A stretch of 64,000 nt of DNA from Artocarpus heterophyllus. Lineage: Eukaryota > Streptophyta > Magnoliopsida > Rosales > Moraceae. Below are positions 36,016-47,706 of this stretch, piece after piece. Under the pieces are notes generated by a model. It was not told the origin of the DNA. It saw only the letters and a program-made list of their open reading frames with translations, and did not search any database. The translations under genes were made by a program, and so were the position numbers. The DNA is taken from NCBI GenBank assembly GCA_025403435.1, contig CM046345.1, positions 1,798,001 through 1,862,000 on the forward strand, in the 5' to 3' direction. Numbering within the stretch: the stretch's first letter is position 1; each line of letters begins with the position of its first letter.

Positions 36016-36770
36016 GTTTTTCTAGTCATGAGGTAGGCCTTCGGGATTGGCAAGTTGCTCCACCTCAAACTGAATTTGATGTGGAGCCACAGGTTCTTTA
36101 TCTGCATCATCAAAAGGGACAGCAATATCTTTGTCCCTTTTAAATAAGGCATATCATTTTCCTTAAATATAACATCCCTACTTATAATGATTTTATATTT
36201 AGGACCCTCTTTAACATAGAGCCTATACCCCTTTACACCTTTAGGATAGAAAAATACACCTTACTGACCTAGGATCTAGTTTTCCTTCTCTTTAGTGTGC
36301 ATAAGTTGCACAACCAAATATTCTCAAATGATCAAGCTTCGGTGGTTTGTTAGTTCAAATTTCTTCTGGGGTTTTTAAACCTACTGGTTTACATGGACAC
36401 CTATTTACCAAATAACATGTTGTGCTAATAGCCTGCCCCCGGAAACTTTTACTAAGACCAGTCCCAAATAACATGCACCTAACTCTTTCCATGAGGGTTA
36501 TATTCATCTTTTCAGCTACCCCATTTTGTCGGGGTGTCTTCTTAATTGTTTCGTGTCTCAAAATATCAAAGTCAGCACAAAATTTAGTAAAGTCCTCATG
36601 GCAAAATTCTAACACATTATCGGCTCTCAATGCCTTTAATTTTATATTTTTCTAGTTTTCTACTAAAGCCTTCCATTGTTTAGACTTATTAAAGCACTCA
36701 TCCTTAGTTTTAATAGATACAGCCATACCTTTCTTGAATAATCATCTACAATGGAAAGAAAGTACCTATG
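36016..36770 (-). pseudogene. Copia integrase core (degenerate)
   Basis: The best piece (36355-36630) reads RADNVLEFCHEDFTKFCADF, then HETIKKTPRQNGVAEKMN, matching the rve-domain stretch whose usual motifs are LRSDNGGEF and TPQQNGVAERKN. Several frame changes lie around it. The first Asp region near 36760 is recognisable only in fragments. Confidence 0.75.
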
Positions 36771-37119
36771 ACCACTGAAGGTAGGAGTTTTTTTCTAGGT
36801 CCTAGAGGTTTGCGTGTACATACTCCAAGGGTTCCTTTGCCCTGTATGTTGAAGTTGAGAAGCTGATCCTACGTTGTTTCCCGAGAATACATTGTTCACA
36901 GAACTCTAGATTCCCAAGTTTTTCCTTTCCCAAAAGGCATTGTCTGCTGAGTTCTTGAAGTCCCTTTTCACTGATGTGACCCAGTCTTTTATGCCAAACA
37001 TCAACATCAATTAAAGGTTTTGATGCAGTTGTTGTAGAACCAGTTATTGACTGACCTTGCAGAACATAAAGTCCATGTTTCTTGGTGGAAATTTACGATT
37101 CCATGCTCACCGCACCACT
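36771..37119 (-). pseudogene. Copia GAG-pre-integrase zinc region, directly next to the 5' LTR
   Basis: The minus strand encodes GLYVLQGQSITGS, DVDVWHKRLGHISEKGLQEL and LGNLEFCEQCILGKQRRISF, the HHCC pre-integrase signature (WHxRLGH and CxxC). Only a few dozen bases separate it from the LTR, so gag and protease have been deleted, and no standard primer site follows the LTR. Confidence 0.8.
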
Positions 37120-37699
37120 TGATGGAAATTTGGGCAAGAAAACTCAAAGATTCAAGAACAAGAAAATAAAGATGACAAGATTTAACACCATAGATTTTTA
37201 TCGAGGTTCAGACAGAGATTGTCCTACGTCCTCGTTGAGCTATCCCACAAAAGCTCTTTCACTATTAGAGAAAGAAATTACACCCTCAGTCCTCACCAAA
37301 GATGAGTAAAACAGAGAAGGAGAAGAACCCTAAAAGCCCAACAACAAAAACCCCAAGAAAGAACTTTGTGTTTACAGAGATGAATACCCAGTGGGAACAA
37401 CCCTCCAGTCCTAGATTCTCTCATTCCCTAAACACCCTAACCCTCTTTCTTACTCTAAACTTTTCCCTGAGCAACTCTCTCTCTCTAGACTGATCGGAGG
37501 CACACAACTGAGAACACACATAAACCCTAGCACATATTACATATTTATACTAGTTAACAACAGCAAGATGAATGTCCACATGTAAGGTTCAGATCACGCT
37601 TGACCATATAACAGTAACAACTCCATATAAATGACTTGTCGTAAGGCTTTAGATGTAACTCCTCTCTACACGCTGTCGTTTTACTGAAAATAGCCAACA
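37120..37699 (-). repeat. Copia 5' LTR, 580 bp
   Basis: Plus-strand limits TGATGGAAATTTGGG and GAAAATAGCCAACA, followed by the TGTTC duplication at 37700-37704. Confidence 0.85.
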
Positions 37700-39349
37700 T
37701 GTTCGTAATGTTCCTCATCATTTGTCAATTGATTCTCCATTATCTTCGCCAAGTAATATTCCTACTTCCTTTTACATAAACACAACAAGAATTCGATCAA
37801 TCCTTTTCCCCTGTCAATCAAGGATTGAGGGGAGCTCAAGCAAGGAAATTTGTGATTTAATCACTTCGAATATGAAATTTTTGCGCACATTGGATCTTCA
37901 TAATTCTGAGATTGAGACAGTGCTAGATCACATTGGTGAGTTAAAGCACCTTAGATATCTCTATGTTTCTAAAAATGTGAAGATTAAGGTGTTGCCCCGG
38001 TCAATTACAAGGCTTCTAAATTTGCAAACAGTGAAACTCTCCTTGTGTCTCTCACTTAAAGAGCTACCCAGAGACATCAAGAATTTAATCAACCTCAGGC
38101 ACCTCGAGATCGATGGCTACATCAATTTGACCCATATGCCACGGGGATTGGGTCAGCTTACTCAGCTCCAAACACTATCCTAATTTGTGTTAAGCGAGGA
38201 TACTCTTTCCCTCTCTCTGCACCATGTAGGGCAGCTAAAGGAGTTGAGCTCACTAAAAAACTTGAGAGCGGAGCTTCAAATAAAAATTTAAGAGATGATA
38301 TGATTGTTGCGAGTGCTCGTTTGGAGGAGAAGCAGTTTCTTTAATCCTTGGCATTTGATTGGGACAATGGTACAATGGAATCTAGAGGTCATAAGGAACA
38401 AGTGACAAGCCTAAAACCACATATAAATCTTGGAGGATTGACTCTTGGTGGTTACAGGAGAGACATACCAAACACGCCTTTGTCACTTAACAAACTGGTG
38501 AAACTTGTTTTACGGAGATGCCCAAATTGCACACGCTTGCCGCCTTTGCACCGCTCCCCTTCTCTCAAGGTACTTACACTCGAAGATATGGCCAAGCTGG
38601 AATACGTTTCAGAAATTGCCAAGGATGATTCTGATTCCTCTCAAGCATTGTTTTTTCCATCATTACAAGAATGTCGTCTTATAGAATTGCCTCTTCTAAG
38701 GAGCTGGTGGCAAGAAGTGGAAAGCAATGAGAATCAAATGTTTCCTTGTCTTTCTAAACCATTCATTGACGACTGCCCCGAGCTAGTTTCCATGCCACGT
38801 TTTCCATTTCTAGAAGAAGGCCTAGTCCTGGATTCCTATAGCTTGCAGCCGTTACAAGAAACTTTAATAATGACAATTAAAGACCTTCGATTGCAGACAA
38901 GTATAGCAGTAGGCGAAGTGTCATCATCAACTTCGGTAATGAAGAAAGTGTTTATAGTTGGCATCAAAGAATTCGACAACAAGACAGCTGATGGAATAAT
39001 GTGGAAGAACATAGAAATATTGTAGTATCTGAGACTTGATTATCTTCAAAGCCTTGAATCTCTTCCCGACGGGCTGCAATGCCTCACCAACTTGCAGGAA
39101 TTCCACATTTGGCGTTTTAGTTTTATGGCGCTTCCAAAGTGGATCGCAGATCTGAAAATACTTAAAAAACTTTCTATTTGATGCCTTGAAGGCACTACCT
39201 GGAAACATGTGCAAGCTCACTTCTCTACAGACGCTTGAGATTGAGGACTGTCCTACATTATTCCATAGATGCCAACGGGATGTGGCTGTGGTTTGGGAGA
39301 AGATTTCTCGCATCCCAGATTTGTACATACGTTTGAGTTCTCAAAAATG
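37700..39349 (+). pseudogene. CC-NBS-LRR pseudogene, 3' piece (leucine-rich repeats)
   Basis: Continues the gene broken at 24449. The LRR region is easily read: MKFLRTLDLHNSEIETVLDH, IGELKHLRYLYVSKN, LLNLQTVKLSLCLSLKELPR, NLINLRHLEIDGYINLTHMP. A stop (TAA) at about 38181 follows QLQTLS; the next segment (LSEDTLSLSLHHVGQLKELS) is shifted near 38289. A long open part (38348-39025) carries more repeats (LVKLVLRRCPNCTRLPPLHR, ALFFPSLQECRLIELPLLRS). A stop follows KNIEIL, then YLQSLESLPDGLQCLTNLQE, a further shift near 39180, and the C-terminal ALPGNMCKLTSLQTLEIEDC and VAVVWEKISRIPDLYI ending at 39349. At least four lesions make it a pseudogene. Confidence 0.9.
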
Positions 39350-39372
39350 ATCATTTCACACTAGGTCACTTG

Positions 39373-40152
39373 TGTTGGGGAATTAGGCGACTCCTAATTC
39401 CAAGGATCGCAAGAACGAACAATTGCAGAAAATAAATAAGAGAAAAGAAGAAAGAAGAGACACCAAATTTTATACAGGTTCGTCCAAAATTGAGACTACG
39501 TCCTATTTCTGCCGCTTGTAGATTCCACTATAATGAAGGAGATTACAGATTACAAGAGCAGTTTCTCACACACACACAAATTGTGCTTACCAAAACTCTC
39601 TTCTATCTAGCACCCTATGGGAATTTTTCTCTCTCAAGGATGGAGCTCTCAAGATTTTGCCTCTCACAAAATAAAGCCTCTCTCAATCTACACACACGCA
39701 ATCCTAGCCACCTTATGTTATTTATAACCAAGGAAGAGAAAAATAGCAACTAATGGAAAACCCTAGTAGTTTCCTATTTTTGAGGTGTTTGAGTTCGACT
39801 CTAACTCAAAAAATATCGCCCAACATAGCGCGTCAGCGCCGCGGCGCTCGTTTCAAGCGCTGCGGCGCTCCCCTACAGCGCCTAGGCACCACACACCTGG
39901 CGCCTAGGTGCCATCCACCTCGACGCCTTGGCGTAGGCTACTAGCGCCTAGGTGCTCTCCACTTGGCGCCTAGGTGCCCTTGTCCCAGCGCCTAGGCGCC
40001 CTTTAATTGGCGACTATGCGCCTTTGTCCTAGCGTCGTGGCACTCTCCTGGCGAGCCGCGGCGCTTGCTCCCTGTCTCCGAGGACTTCTTTTCTCCCTTT
40101 TTCTTCCTTTTTGCTGTGGTGTCGACTTGATTTTAGCTCCACATCTGCAACA
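39373..40152 (-). repeat. Copia-type LTR, 780 bp, minus orientation
   Basis: Ends TGTTG and CAACA. The minus-strand purine tract AAGTGGGAGAT abuts it at about 40153-40163. It lies 24 bases after the end of the NBS-LRR pseudogene. The section 39830-40065 is a GC-rich array of GCGCCTAGGTGCC-like palindromes. No target duplication could be tested because the other end is missing. Confidence 0.8.
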
Positions 40153-40550
40153 ATCTCCCACTTGGAGACTAATCAATCACCATGTCCTCCAACTGCAAGC
40201 GACAACGACTTCTCACGCCTCTTGAAGAAGTCCAACTGAAGTTGACGCACAACTCAGTTTCTCAATCAGAACCATCTTGGTGAGCATATCTCTAGATTCT
40301 TTACTACCCACATTGCCTTATAACCGTTTGCTGCCATCACTTTTATCTCTTATCCGGTATACCCACTTATTGTGCAAAGGCCTTTTTGCCCTGTGGTAAC
40401 TTGCCAATTGCCATGTCCGATTGGACATTAGGAATCCATCTCGTCCCTCATGGCTAACTCCCACTTGACCGAATCTTCAGCCTTCATGGCTTCATCATAG
40501 CTCTCTGGTTCACCTCTATCGGTCAACAAGATGTAATGCAGAGTAGGGGA
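40153..40550 (-). pseudogene. Internally deleted Copia pol remnant
   Basis: Minus-strand pieces match two distant parts of a Copia polyprotein: the linker before the RT (about 40360-40550, with a GEPESYDEAMKAEDSVKWEL-like pattern and KLPQGKKAF), and the C-terminal end next to the LTR (about 40155-40320). The reverse transcriptase and most of the RNase H between them are gone, so this is a deletion derivative. Confidence 0.65.
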
Positions 40551-40553
40551 GTA

Positions 40554-42988
40554 TGTAACACCCACCTATTTTTATGTAATGAATCACGTTAAGTTAGTAA
40601 CAACGTTAATGATATTTTATTAATAATTTATGTTATTTGTAATGATATATGATGTTAATGTTACTAACTTTTATGTCAAGTTTTATGACAAGTGACAACC
40701 GTATGGAATCGTTGTGCTCAAGTGTTCATGATTATTTAATGTATGTTTAATTATGATGCAATGATGTATGAATGTTTTAATGTTTGACATTTAAGGACAG
40801 TTCGGCAGGCCGGACTTTTAAGTTTGGCAGGCCAAAAAAGTCTGCCAAAGACCGGCAGGCCGATGGGAACAATCAGTAGGCCGAATATGGTGGAACCGGC
40901 AGCCAAAGAGGAAAATCGACAGACCGAACACAGCTGACGAGCAGTCAGCAGAAATCTCTCCAAATTTATGGCTGAGATAATTACGTTAAATGAGGGATTT
41001 ATTGTGATTAATTGGCACAATAATGGAATGTTTTGTCAGTTAAGGAAATTAAAGGGTTTGACTTCGCATTGATTTGTATTATTTTAAATGGTTTTCTATT
41101 TTTAGAAGGCAAAAATATGGCAAGTAAGACTAGAGTTTTGACTTTCTTTTTTTCTCTCCTTCCTCCACGCCATTTGCCATCTAACAGTCAGAAAATTCTG
41201 ACTTAATGGAGGGTAATGAATCTTCATTATGCTCATTACGTTAAAAAAAAAATTAACGTTCTTTTCCTCAGATATTCTCTCATCTTCTCTCTCTCAGTTC
41301 TGAGACGTTCTCTCATTCTTCTTCTTCTTCTTCTCTTCTCCATGAATCCCATCTCCTTCTTTCTCAAAAAATTAATCTGCAAGTATTGAAGAAAAAGTTA
41401 TATTTTGTTGGTTGAATTCAAGGACTTAGGAAGAAATTTTCAAGGTAAGAACTTTTCCGACAATTCTGAAAAGAATTCTCCTCCTCCAATCGTCTGCAAT
41501 ATCTTTCTATAGGTATTGTATTTGTCTTGAGTTTTAATATGATGTTCATGTATGTATTATGTGATGTTTTTCCAAGTTTCGTGTTATTTGGGTGTTTCTA
41601 TGAAAAATATGAATTTTCTATCCTCTACCCTTCACAGTAAAATATTACTGTTTGGATATGGTGCAAGAAAATGTAATGTTTATTCAAGAGGTAAATGAAT
41701 GATGTTTTTCATGAAAGTTGTCAAGAATGTGCATGTATAATATATGGTGAATATATTTTATGTTATGAAATTTTTATGAGATTACATTACAAAAACTGTT
41801 TTAACAATGTTATTTCTGGATTTTTGTTTATGAAATGTTATATATGTTTAATAAATGATTTTATGATACTGAAATAATTTTATGCATGATAATAAAATGT
41901 TTGTATTAATTTTTAAATTAAAATATATGTATTTTAATTGTTCGAAAACGTTTTTTTAAAAGATATTCATGTTTAAAATGTATGGTTTGTTTTTACATGC
42001 TTAAGGTAATTTTTATGATTTAAGAAAAATCATGATAACATGTTTATGTGATGATAATTTTTATTATGGTTATGAATTATGTTTGTAATATGTGATGAAT
42101 GTTATATGAATGGATGATTTACGCTATGATGTTAAGTATTGATTTTATTGTATTTTAAATGGAAAAATGGCATGAACACACAAAGGAACGAGCACTTCGA
42201 GACCGCGGCGTCGTCACCAAATCACGTTAAGGTTAAGTAAGCTAGCTTTAAGGTAAGTACATTCTCACCTGCAACATGACACCTTTTACAAGGTTTGATG
42301 ATATGTTCACAATGGTATTCATGATGATTTTATGGTTATTTTCCTTAAATGATTTCTTATGAAAGATTTCATAATTTAAAGTTATGCATGTATGATGATG
42401 ATGATTTCATAGCATGAAAATTATATATATATCTATATATATATATGTATCACCTATAAGTGTTGTACACCAATGTTATGAAATGAAATGTTATGATGTC
42501 ATGTTTGGTTTGGGATTAGCTACCCTTCTCCTCTCATGACGGCGCGCCTACAATGATGTTCATGGTGCAACACTTGGGCCCTTAAGATAAAAATGGAATA
42601 AGTTTTTAATATGGTCAATGTGATGAAAGATATGTTTCTATAAAATTGTGCTTAAGGCACTTCTATGATATGATAATGATGAAGAGTATATGAAAATGTT
42701 TTAAATTGTGAGAATTATATGTACTTACTAAGCATTAGCTTAATCAAGTTTTATGTTATGTTGCAGATAAGGGTAAGAAAATCATGGATTAGGCGGAGGA
42801 CATGGGAAGGCGTGTGAGCACTAAGGCATGATAAATTGTAACAAGAAGAACGCCAAGAAGAATGTTTTTTATGTTTTAATCAAGTTTCATATTTTGAACA
42901 TATTTTTATGATAAATATTTAAAGGATTCTTGAACTATGTTTTATATTTTATTCATTATCTTAAGTATTATGATCTTCCGCATTTTTT
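40554..42988 (+). mobile_element. Gypsy-type LTR sequence, truncated by the assembly gap
   Basis: Starts TGTAACACCC after a purine-rich AGTAGGGGAGTA, the usual junction of purine tract and LTR. It resembles the 57167 LTR in style: ACTTACTAAGC- and GGAGGACATGGG-like strings late in the LTR and no coding sequence. The 3' end is not reached before the N run. AT microsatellites lie around 42421-42450. Confidence 0.55.
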
Positions 42989-43088
42989 NNNNNNNNNNNN
43001 NNNNNNNNNNNNNNNNNNNNNNNNNNNNNNNNNNNNNNNNNNNNNNNNNNNNNNNNNNNNNNNNNNNNNNNNNNNNNNNNNNNNNNNN
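42989..43088. other. Assembly gap (100 N)
   Basis: One hundred N bases, probably a scaffold join of arbitrary length. Any frame crossing it is meaningless, and the order of the flanks rests on scaffolding. Confidence 0.99.
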
Positions 43089-44335
43089 CGGCTATTGACA
43101 AGATATCTTATCATATTTTATTACAAATATCTAGCTCTAGAAAACTCTAGTACAATGAGGAAAAGTGCAACATTTTGAACTAATACAAGCTGTTGCATTA
43201 TGTTTGACAAGGAATCCAGATCTGTTGTGTAACTTCTCTGTCCATGTATCTGTTTGACCAATATCGATTAGCACGCCAACCGCGTCATTCAAAACGCTAC
43301 CAACATTTAAAACCAGATTTCTCCATTTGTGAGCTTTGAAAATCCTCTTTTTGTCATTTCACATTTTTTTTGTTTTATTTTTTCTTTTTTATCAAAAAGT
43401 TCTCTCCTTTTCCAAACTTAATTTTCTCTTGCATCAGCTCTCTCTCTCTTTCTTTCCTTTTCTCTCTCTCGTTCGCCATCTTTATCTAAACATTTCTCAT
43501 AGAGGGAGAGGTAGAAGTAGAAAATATGAGCAACAACATGCACAAATAAAATTTAGGTTAACTTTTTACTTTCTCTAACCTGTCTCTCTGCCGTATATGT
43601 CGTAATCTGCACCCTTCCAAGCATTTGTATTGGAAATTCGGGAGTGAAACTGTTGGGAATTTGAAGCCTTAATTATAAGGAAATCAAATATGTGGACAAA
43701 AAATAAATAAGAACATACGATAAATACCGTAGTTTAATTTTGATGTGACGGTTACGTTTATATTGAAATGGTGTAGAATAATTCACTATGATGAAAAAAT
43801 TTATAAGAAAAAATAACACACTTTTTTTCTGAAGATTTTTTTTTAAGCTTATCCCTCATTGCATTTCACTTTCTACAAAGAAAAGAACTCAATCTATCTA
43901 ATCAAAATCCTTTGTGTAAGGTAATATTATAAATGGTATTAAATTTGACACCACACTTTCTAATAAAAACAAAAAGAGAAAAGGTCAAATATGCTCCTCT
44001 GGTGACTGAAAAAAAAAACAAAAATAGAAAAGAGAAAAGGCGAAATAACGTGCGGGATTCACCAGAAAAAAAAAATGCAGGTAACGAAGTTGGAGAAAGA
44101 AAGAAGGATAGAGAGAGATTGGTGAAGAGAAAGAAAAGATGAGTCTGAAAAAGAACGTCATAGAAAACATAGGAAAAAAAGGAGAACTTGAGTTGTTGAG
44201 TAAAACTCGTGGGATTTGATAATAACAAAACTATACTTTTGTGCCCAAAGTTGCTATTTTGAAAAAGTTGGATGAAAAGTTTTGAGGTATTATGGTCTAT
44301 CTTAAAATTTTGAAGAATTTGAGGGTTGAAATTTA
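43089..44335. other. Intergenic, low-complexity
   Basis: CT-rich (about 43436-43480) and GA/poly-A-rich stretches give false frames on both strands. No gene recognised. Confidence 0.5.
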
Positions 44336-44880
44336 GGGTATGTTTGTTTCATGCATTCTTTGAACTTAATGGACTCAATTTTAGATTCGAGTATCAAGAA
44401 TCCTTTGATACATGTTTGTTTCCCCTAAAATCTAAATCATTTGAGTATCAAGAATCTAAGTTTTCAGAGTTCTCATCCCTTTTAAACTTTTGATACTCGG
44501 ATAGCTTTGCTACAGTAAAAACTAAAATTCTCTCTCTTGTATTTGAGAAAAAAAATCATAACTTCTTCATTTGATATCCAATTAAGATGTTTTTTTTTTA
44601 ACTATGTTCCTAATGAAGAGAGGAATAAATCAAGATCTATATTGCATATTGTTTAAGATCATTACTATTAAGATTTTATTAGATTTATTAATAAATCAAA
44701 AACTATCTTCACTACCTCTCCAAACACAAATTTTAATTTTATTCTATACTCAGATTAAAACTTAAATGTACATCCAAACATCAATTTAAATAACAATTCA
44801 GATCACTAACTTAAATCTTAATTCAAATCACATTAGCTCAAATTAAATTATTAATCTAAATCTATTTATCTAGCGGACCC
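44336..44880. mobile_element. Possible PIF/Harbinger (Tourist-like) MITE, 545 bp
   Basis: Begins GGGTATGTTTG and ends CTAGCGGACCC, a weak inverted repeat, with TTA on both sides (44333-44335 and 44881-44883). That is the target duplication of the PIF/Harbinger group. The interior is A+T-rich with repeated GAGTATCAAGAATC strings and no coding sequence. Confidence 0.4.
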
Positions 44881-44883
44881 TTA

Positions 44884-45751
44884 ATATCTAGGACACTCTC
44901 ACTTGAAAGCACCCTTGCCAAAAAATCAGACCAACACCTCTCCCTCTAACAACAAGCCACGTACCACTCGGGCTGATAACCCTTTGGTCAACATCAACCA
45001 CCATGTAGCGATGAAACTGACGTTACTCTAGGACACCTGGATGGAATTGAATCTTTTGAGGAACATTACTAGTGGACATGATTAAAAACATTTATTACTT
45101 GTTTTTCATCAATGTTTTAAACCAATTTTTTAATTCAAACAATATAAAACTTTTACATGTTACAATAATAATAAAATATTACTATAATATAAAACTCTTA
45201 CGTATTACAATAAAACAGTTCTAACTAATAGTTCTAACAGCCTATCAAACACTTATTTAGTTTATGACGATATTTACGGTACGCCACTAGTGAATGGAAA
45301 TATAAAATTACATTTAGAGTCACGGGTTTAACGGTCATTTCATATATATGACGATATGTATAGAGTTACTTGTTTACTTATTCTTTAATTGTGGATATTT
45401 AAGTTCTTTGATTAAACTTAGTTGGTAGGAATAGCGGGCATTGTGTACATACTCCCTATTTTTTATTTTAAGTTAGTCTGTTATTGGTTGACGTTTTAGG
45501 TCGTTGTCAATGCTCTTTGTTATTTGGCTGGTATATTTGTTCTAAAACTATAGATTATTTCTAAATTTTCTGTTTGTTATGTAATTTTTTTTAGGAGAAC
45601 GAGAGAATTAGACTATCATTTATTGTGAATAAAAATAAATAGACTAAAATATAATAATGTTAAATTATAGCCTATTTATATTAAAACGAAAAAAAACAGA
45701 AAACAACAAGATAGTAAAAAACAAAAATGATGAAAAAAGATGAGATAAAAT
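44884..45751. other. Intergenic with a MITE-like core at 45090-45260
   Basis: Two tandem versions of ATATAAAACTCTTACGTATT-like sequence at about 45143-45215 relate it to the elements at 11160, 17036 and 24038. The right end reads CTATCAAACACTT. No gene. Confidence 0.4.
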
Positions 45752-46493
45752 AAAAAATTTAAATGTTTAAAAAAGACATAATTTTAGAAATATTATGTAC
45801 TTAAATGTTTTTGCAAGTGTTCTATTTACTTATATTAAAAATTAAAACTATGCTATTTAGTGCAAATTAATATATTATTGCATAGGTTTTTTTAAAATTT
45901 TATATTTGTATTTTATTATTTTCTTGATGCAGAAGCTCCAGAGCAAGTTTGATTTATTTTCAAAATTTTTATTAGGTCCAACCACAATTTTTTTTTTTTT
46001 TTTTTGATGTTTAGATTTCCAAAATCTTCAAAGAAAAAAATTTCAATTTAATCATTGATCCTAATTTTAGGTGGTGATAGTTAGGGTTACAAAAAAACTC
46101 TACAAGTGCATATCTATCATGTCGAACAATTATTACACCACGAAAACCGGATAACCACTATAACTAGCAGGATGTCTATGCACTTATTCGTACATGAATC
46201 TACGCCATTAGATTTAATTAGGTTGGTCCAAACAAAGTGTTGTTTAGAAACTAAAAAAAAAAAAAAAAAAGGTGACAGCTTGTGGATATACATAGATAAA
46301 TAGACTCATCAAGAGGTCATATTACATAACCAACATACTCATTTATTTCAAACAGAGCCAACACACCTCAAATCACTCCATGTACATGGTAATAATATAG
46401 TGGGTAAAACCAACATAAAAATATTACCACTTCATAATTGGCGATTTGAGTTTATTTAATTTACATCACTATTTTCTTTAGTTACTTATCATC

Positions 46494-47631
46494 TTAAAGT
46501 GACAAGTACATACTAAAGTAGTCCAACCAGTAGCCGATACTTCCTTTGAATCCAACAATCAAGCCATTTTCTATTGGGAGATTGAAAGGTGTGCCGCTTG
46601 TAACTCCATATGGTCCATAGGTTTTCTTATTAGTCTTGAATGTCAAAGAGCGTACTACTACATACCCACTCACGTTACCAGTGTATCCGCTCACTTCCAT
46701 TATATACTCGCTTGGAAAGTCTAGAGAAATCTGGATTTCAAAGAATATACCAAAATATAAAATATCAATAAACTAAAGTGTTATTAAAATGTATAGGGAA
46801 AATATTTATCAAAAAATTTAACTTAAAATTTATATTAATAATCTTTGATTAAATATCCTGATCAGTTCAACATATGTGACATACGTTCATGTAATATTTA
46901 AGTTGTTCACATGGTAACACTTAAAAATGTTTAAGAAAGCTTTTTACAAAGACGTCATAGGGTAATGGGCCAGAAAAGAAATTATATAGCTTAAAACAAT
47001 TAAGAAATGAATAAGAAACTAACCAACCTTCACAGGTGTGAAACCTGTTATAAAACTTTTATGATTTTGTCCTACATATGGCGATCCATTCAAGTCGTAA
47101 ACAACTTGGAAGTCCCCAATGGCGGTCTCCTTATTATATGAGAGGTTGATTTCTCTGATACCGGTGAATGCACCGTCATCAAAAGCTTTACCATTGGAGC
47201 TAGTGCTTACTTTGGCTCCCCATGGTCCTACAATTACAGTCTGGCTTATCCCGCTTTGTTCGTTATTTTTCGCTTCCTACAAAATATTTTCCAAGGAACA
47301 ATAAAACATCCTCCTGAGTATATATAAAAAATTTTCAATAGTAATTAATAAAGATATCAGGTCTCTTAGACCCCATTACCGAGGTTACAAAATAGTTTTA
47401 TGTGCTTATTCTACATCACCAAAAGTAACATACATATGTACATACATACATAAGGGGCCTTACCATCCCGTTGAGGTTAAGGAGGTCTTCAGAAATCCCG
47501 ACGGCAGCCTCGATTATCCCGATTGGGTTCTGGTTGATGCCATTTGGTAAAAACCACTTGCGGGTGTCAGCAGAGGAGATGGAGAAGAGGAGGGCGAGAA
47601 CAGAGAGGGAGAGAAGGGAAGAGTAAGCCAT
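46494..47631 (-). CDS. Jacalin-type lectin precursor, intact, three exons
   Basis: A 217-residue secretory lectin precursor binding galactose/GalNAc glycans. Exons are 47464-47631, 47028-47276 and 46494-46730, all GT/AG and phase 0. The start is the ATG at 47631 (MAYSSLLSLSVLALLF); an ATG two codons upstream is possible, and earlier in-frame codons would lie at or before the TATA box. Signal peptide is about 1-21 and propeptide 22-60. Beta chain is about 61-80 (NEQSGISQTVIVGPWGAKVS), linker TSSN 81-84, and the alpha chain of 133 residues starts GKAFDDG at 85. Sugar-site residues by jacalin alpha-chain numbering are all present: Gly1, Tyr78, and Tyr122, Trp123, Asp125 in GYWLDYF. Sequons NGS and NVS are visible. 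Length and layout equal jackfruit jacalin as I remember it. Confidence 0.97.
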
Positions 47632-47696
47632 CTGCATTAAACTATTGAAGACTAGTTTACGTGGATATTTGGATGTAGAGAAACTTGTGTACATCG

Positions 47697-47706
47697 CTAT
47701 ATATAG
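47697..47706 (-). promoter_or_regulatory. TATA box of the intact jacalin gene
   Basis: CTATATATAG lies 66-75 bases upstream of the start codon. It is conserved in the paralog at 51586-51595. It also argues that upstream in-frame start codons near 47694 are not translated. Confidence 0.7.

Larger units (their letters stand above)
24450..37699 (-). mobile_element. Ty1/Copia LTR retrotransposon, minus strand, degenerate and interrupted
   Basis: Outer element of the nest. The right (5') LTR is 37120-37699; the left (3') LTR is 24450-24711 continuing at 33840-34146, split by the inner element. On the minus strand the LTR begins TGTTGGCTATTTTC and the purine tract AAGGTGGAG precedes the 3' LTR. 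The 5-bp target duplication is TGTTC. Without the inner insertion it is about 4.1 kb. Order on the minus strand is GAG-pre-integrase, integrase, reverse transcriptase, RNase H, which is the Copia order. Gag, protease and a normal tRNA primer site are missing next to the 5' LTR. The two LTRs differ at many positions and one lacks 18 bases, so the insertion is old. Confidence 0.9.

Noticed and set aside
43902..44228. Minus-strand Phe/Ser-rich frame
   Set aside because: Produced by poly-A and GA-rich low-complexity sequence; several frames are open at once and none is conserved.
47632..47694. Longer N-terminus for jacalin starting near 47694
   Set aside because: It would overlap or immediately follow the TATA box at 47697, so it is unlikely to be transcribed; the signal peptide begins at MAYSS.
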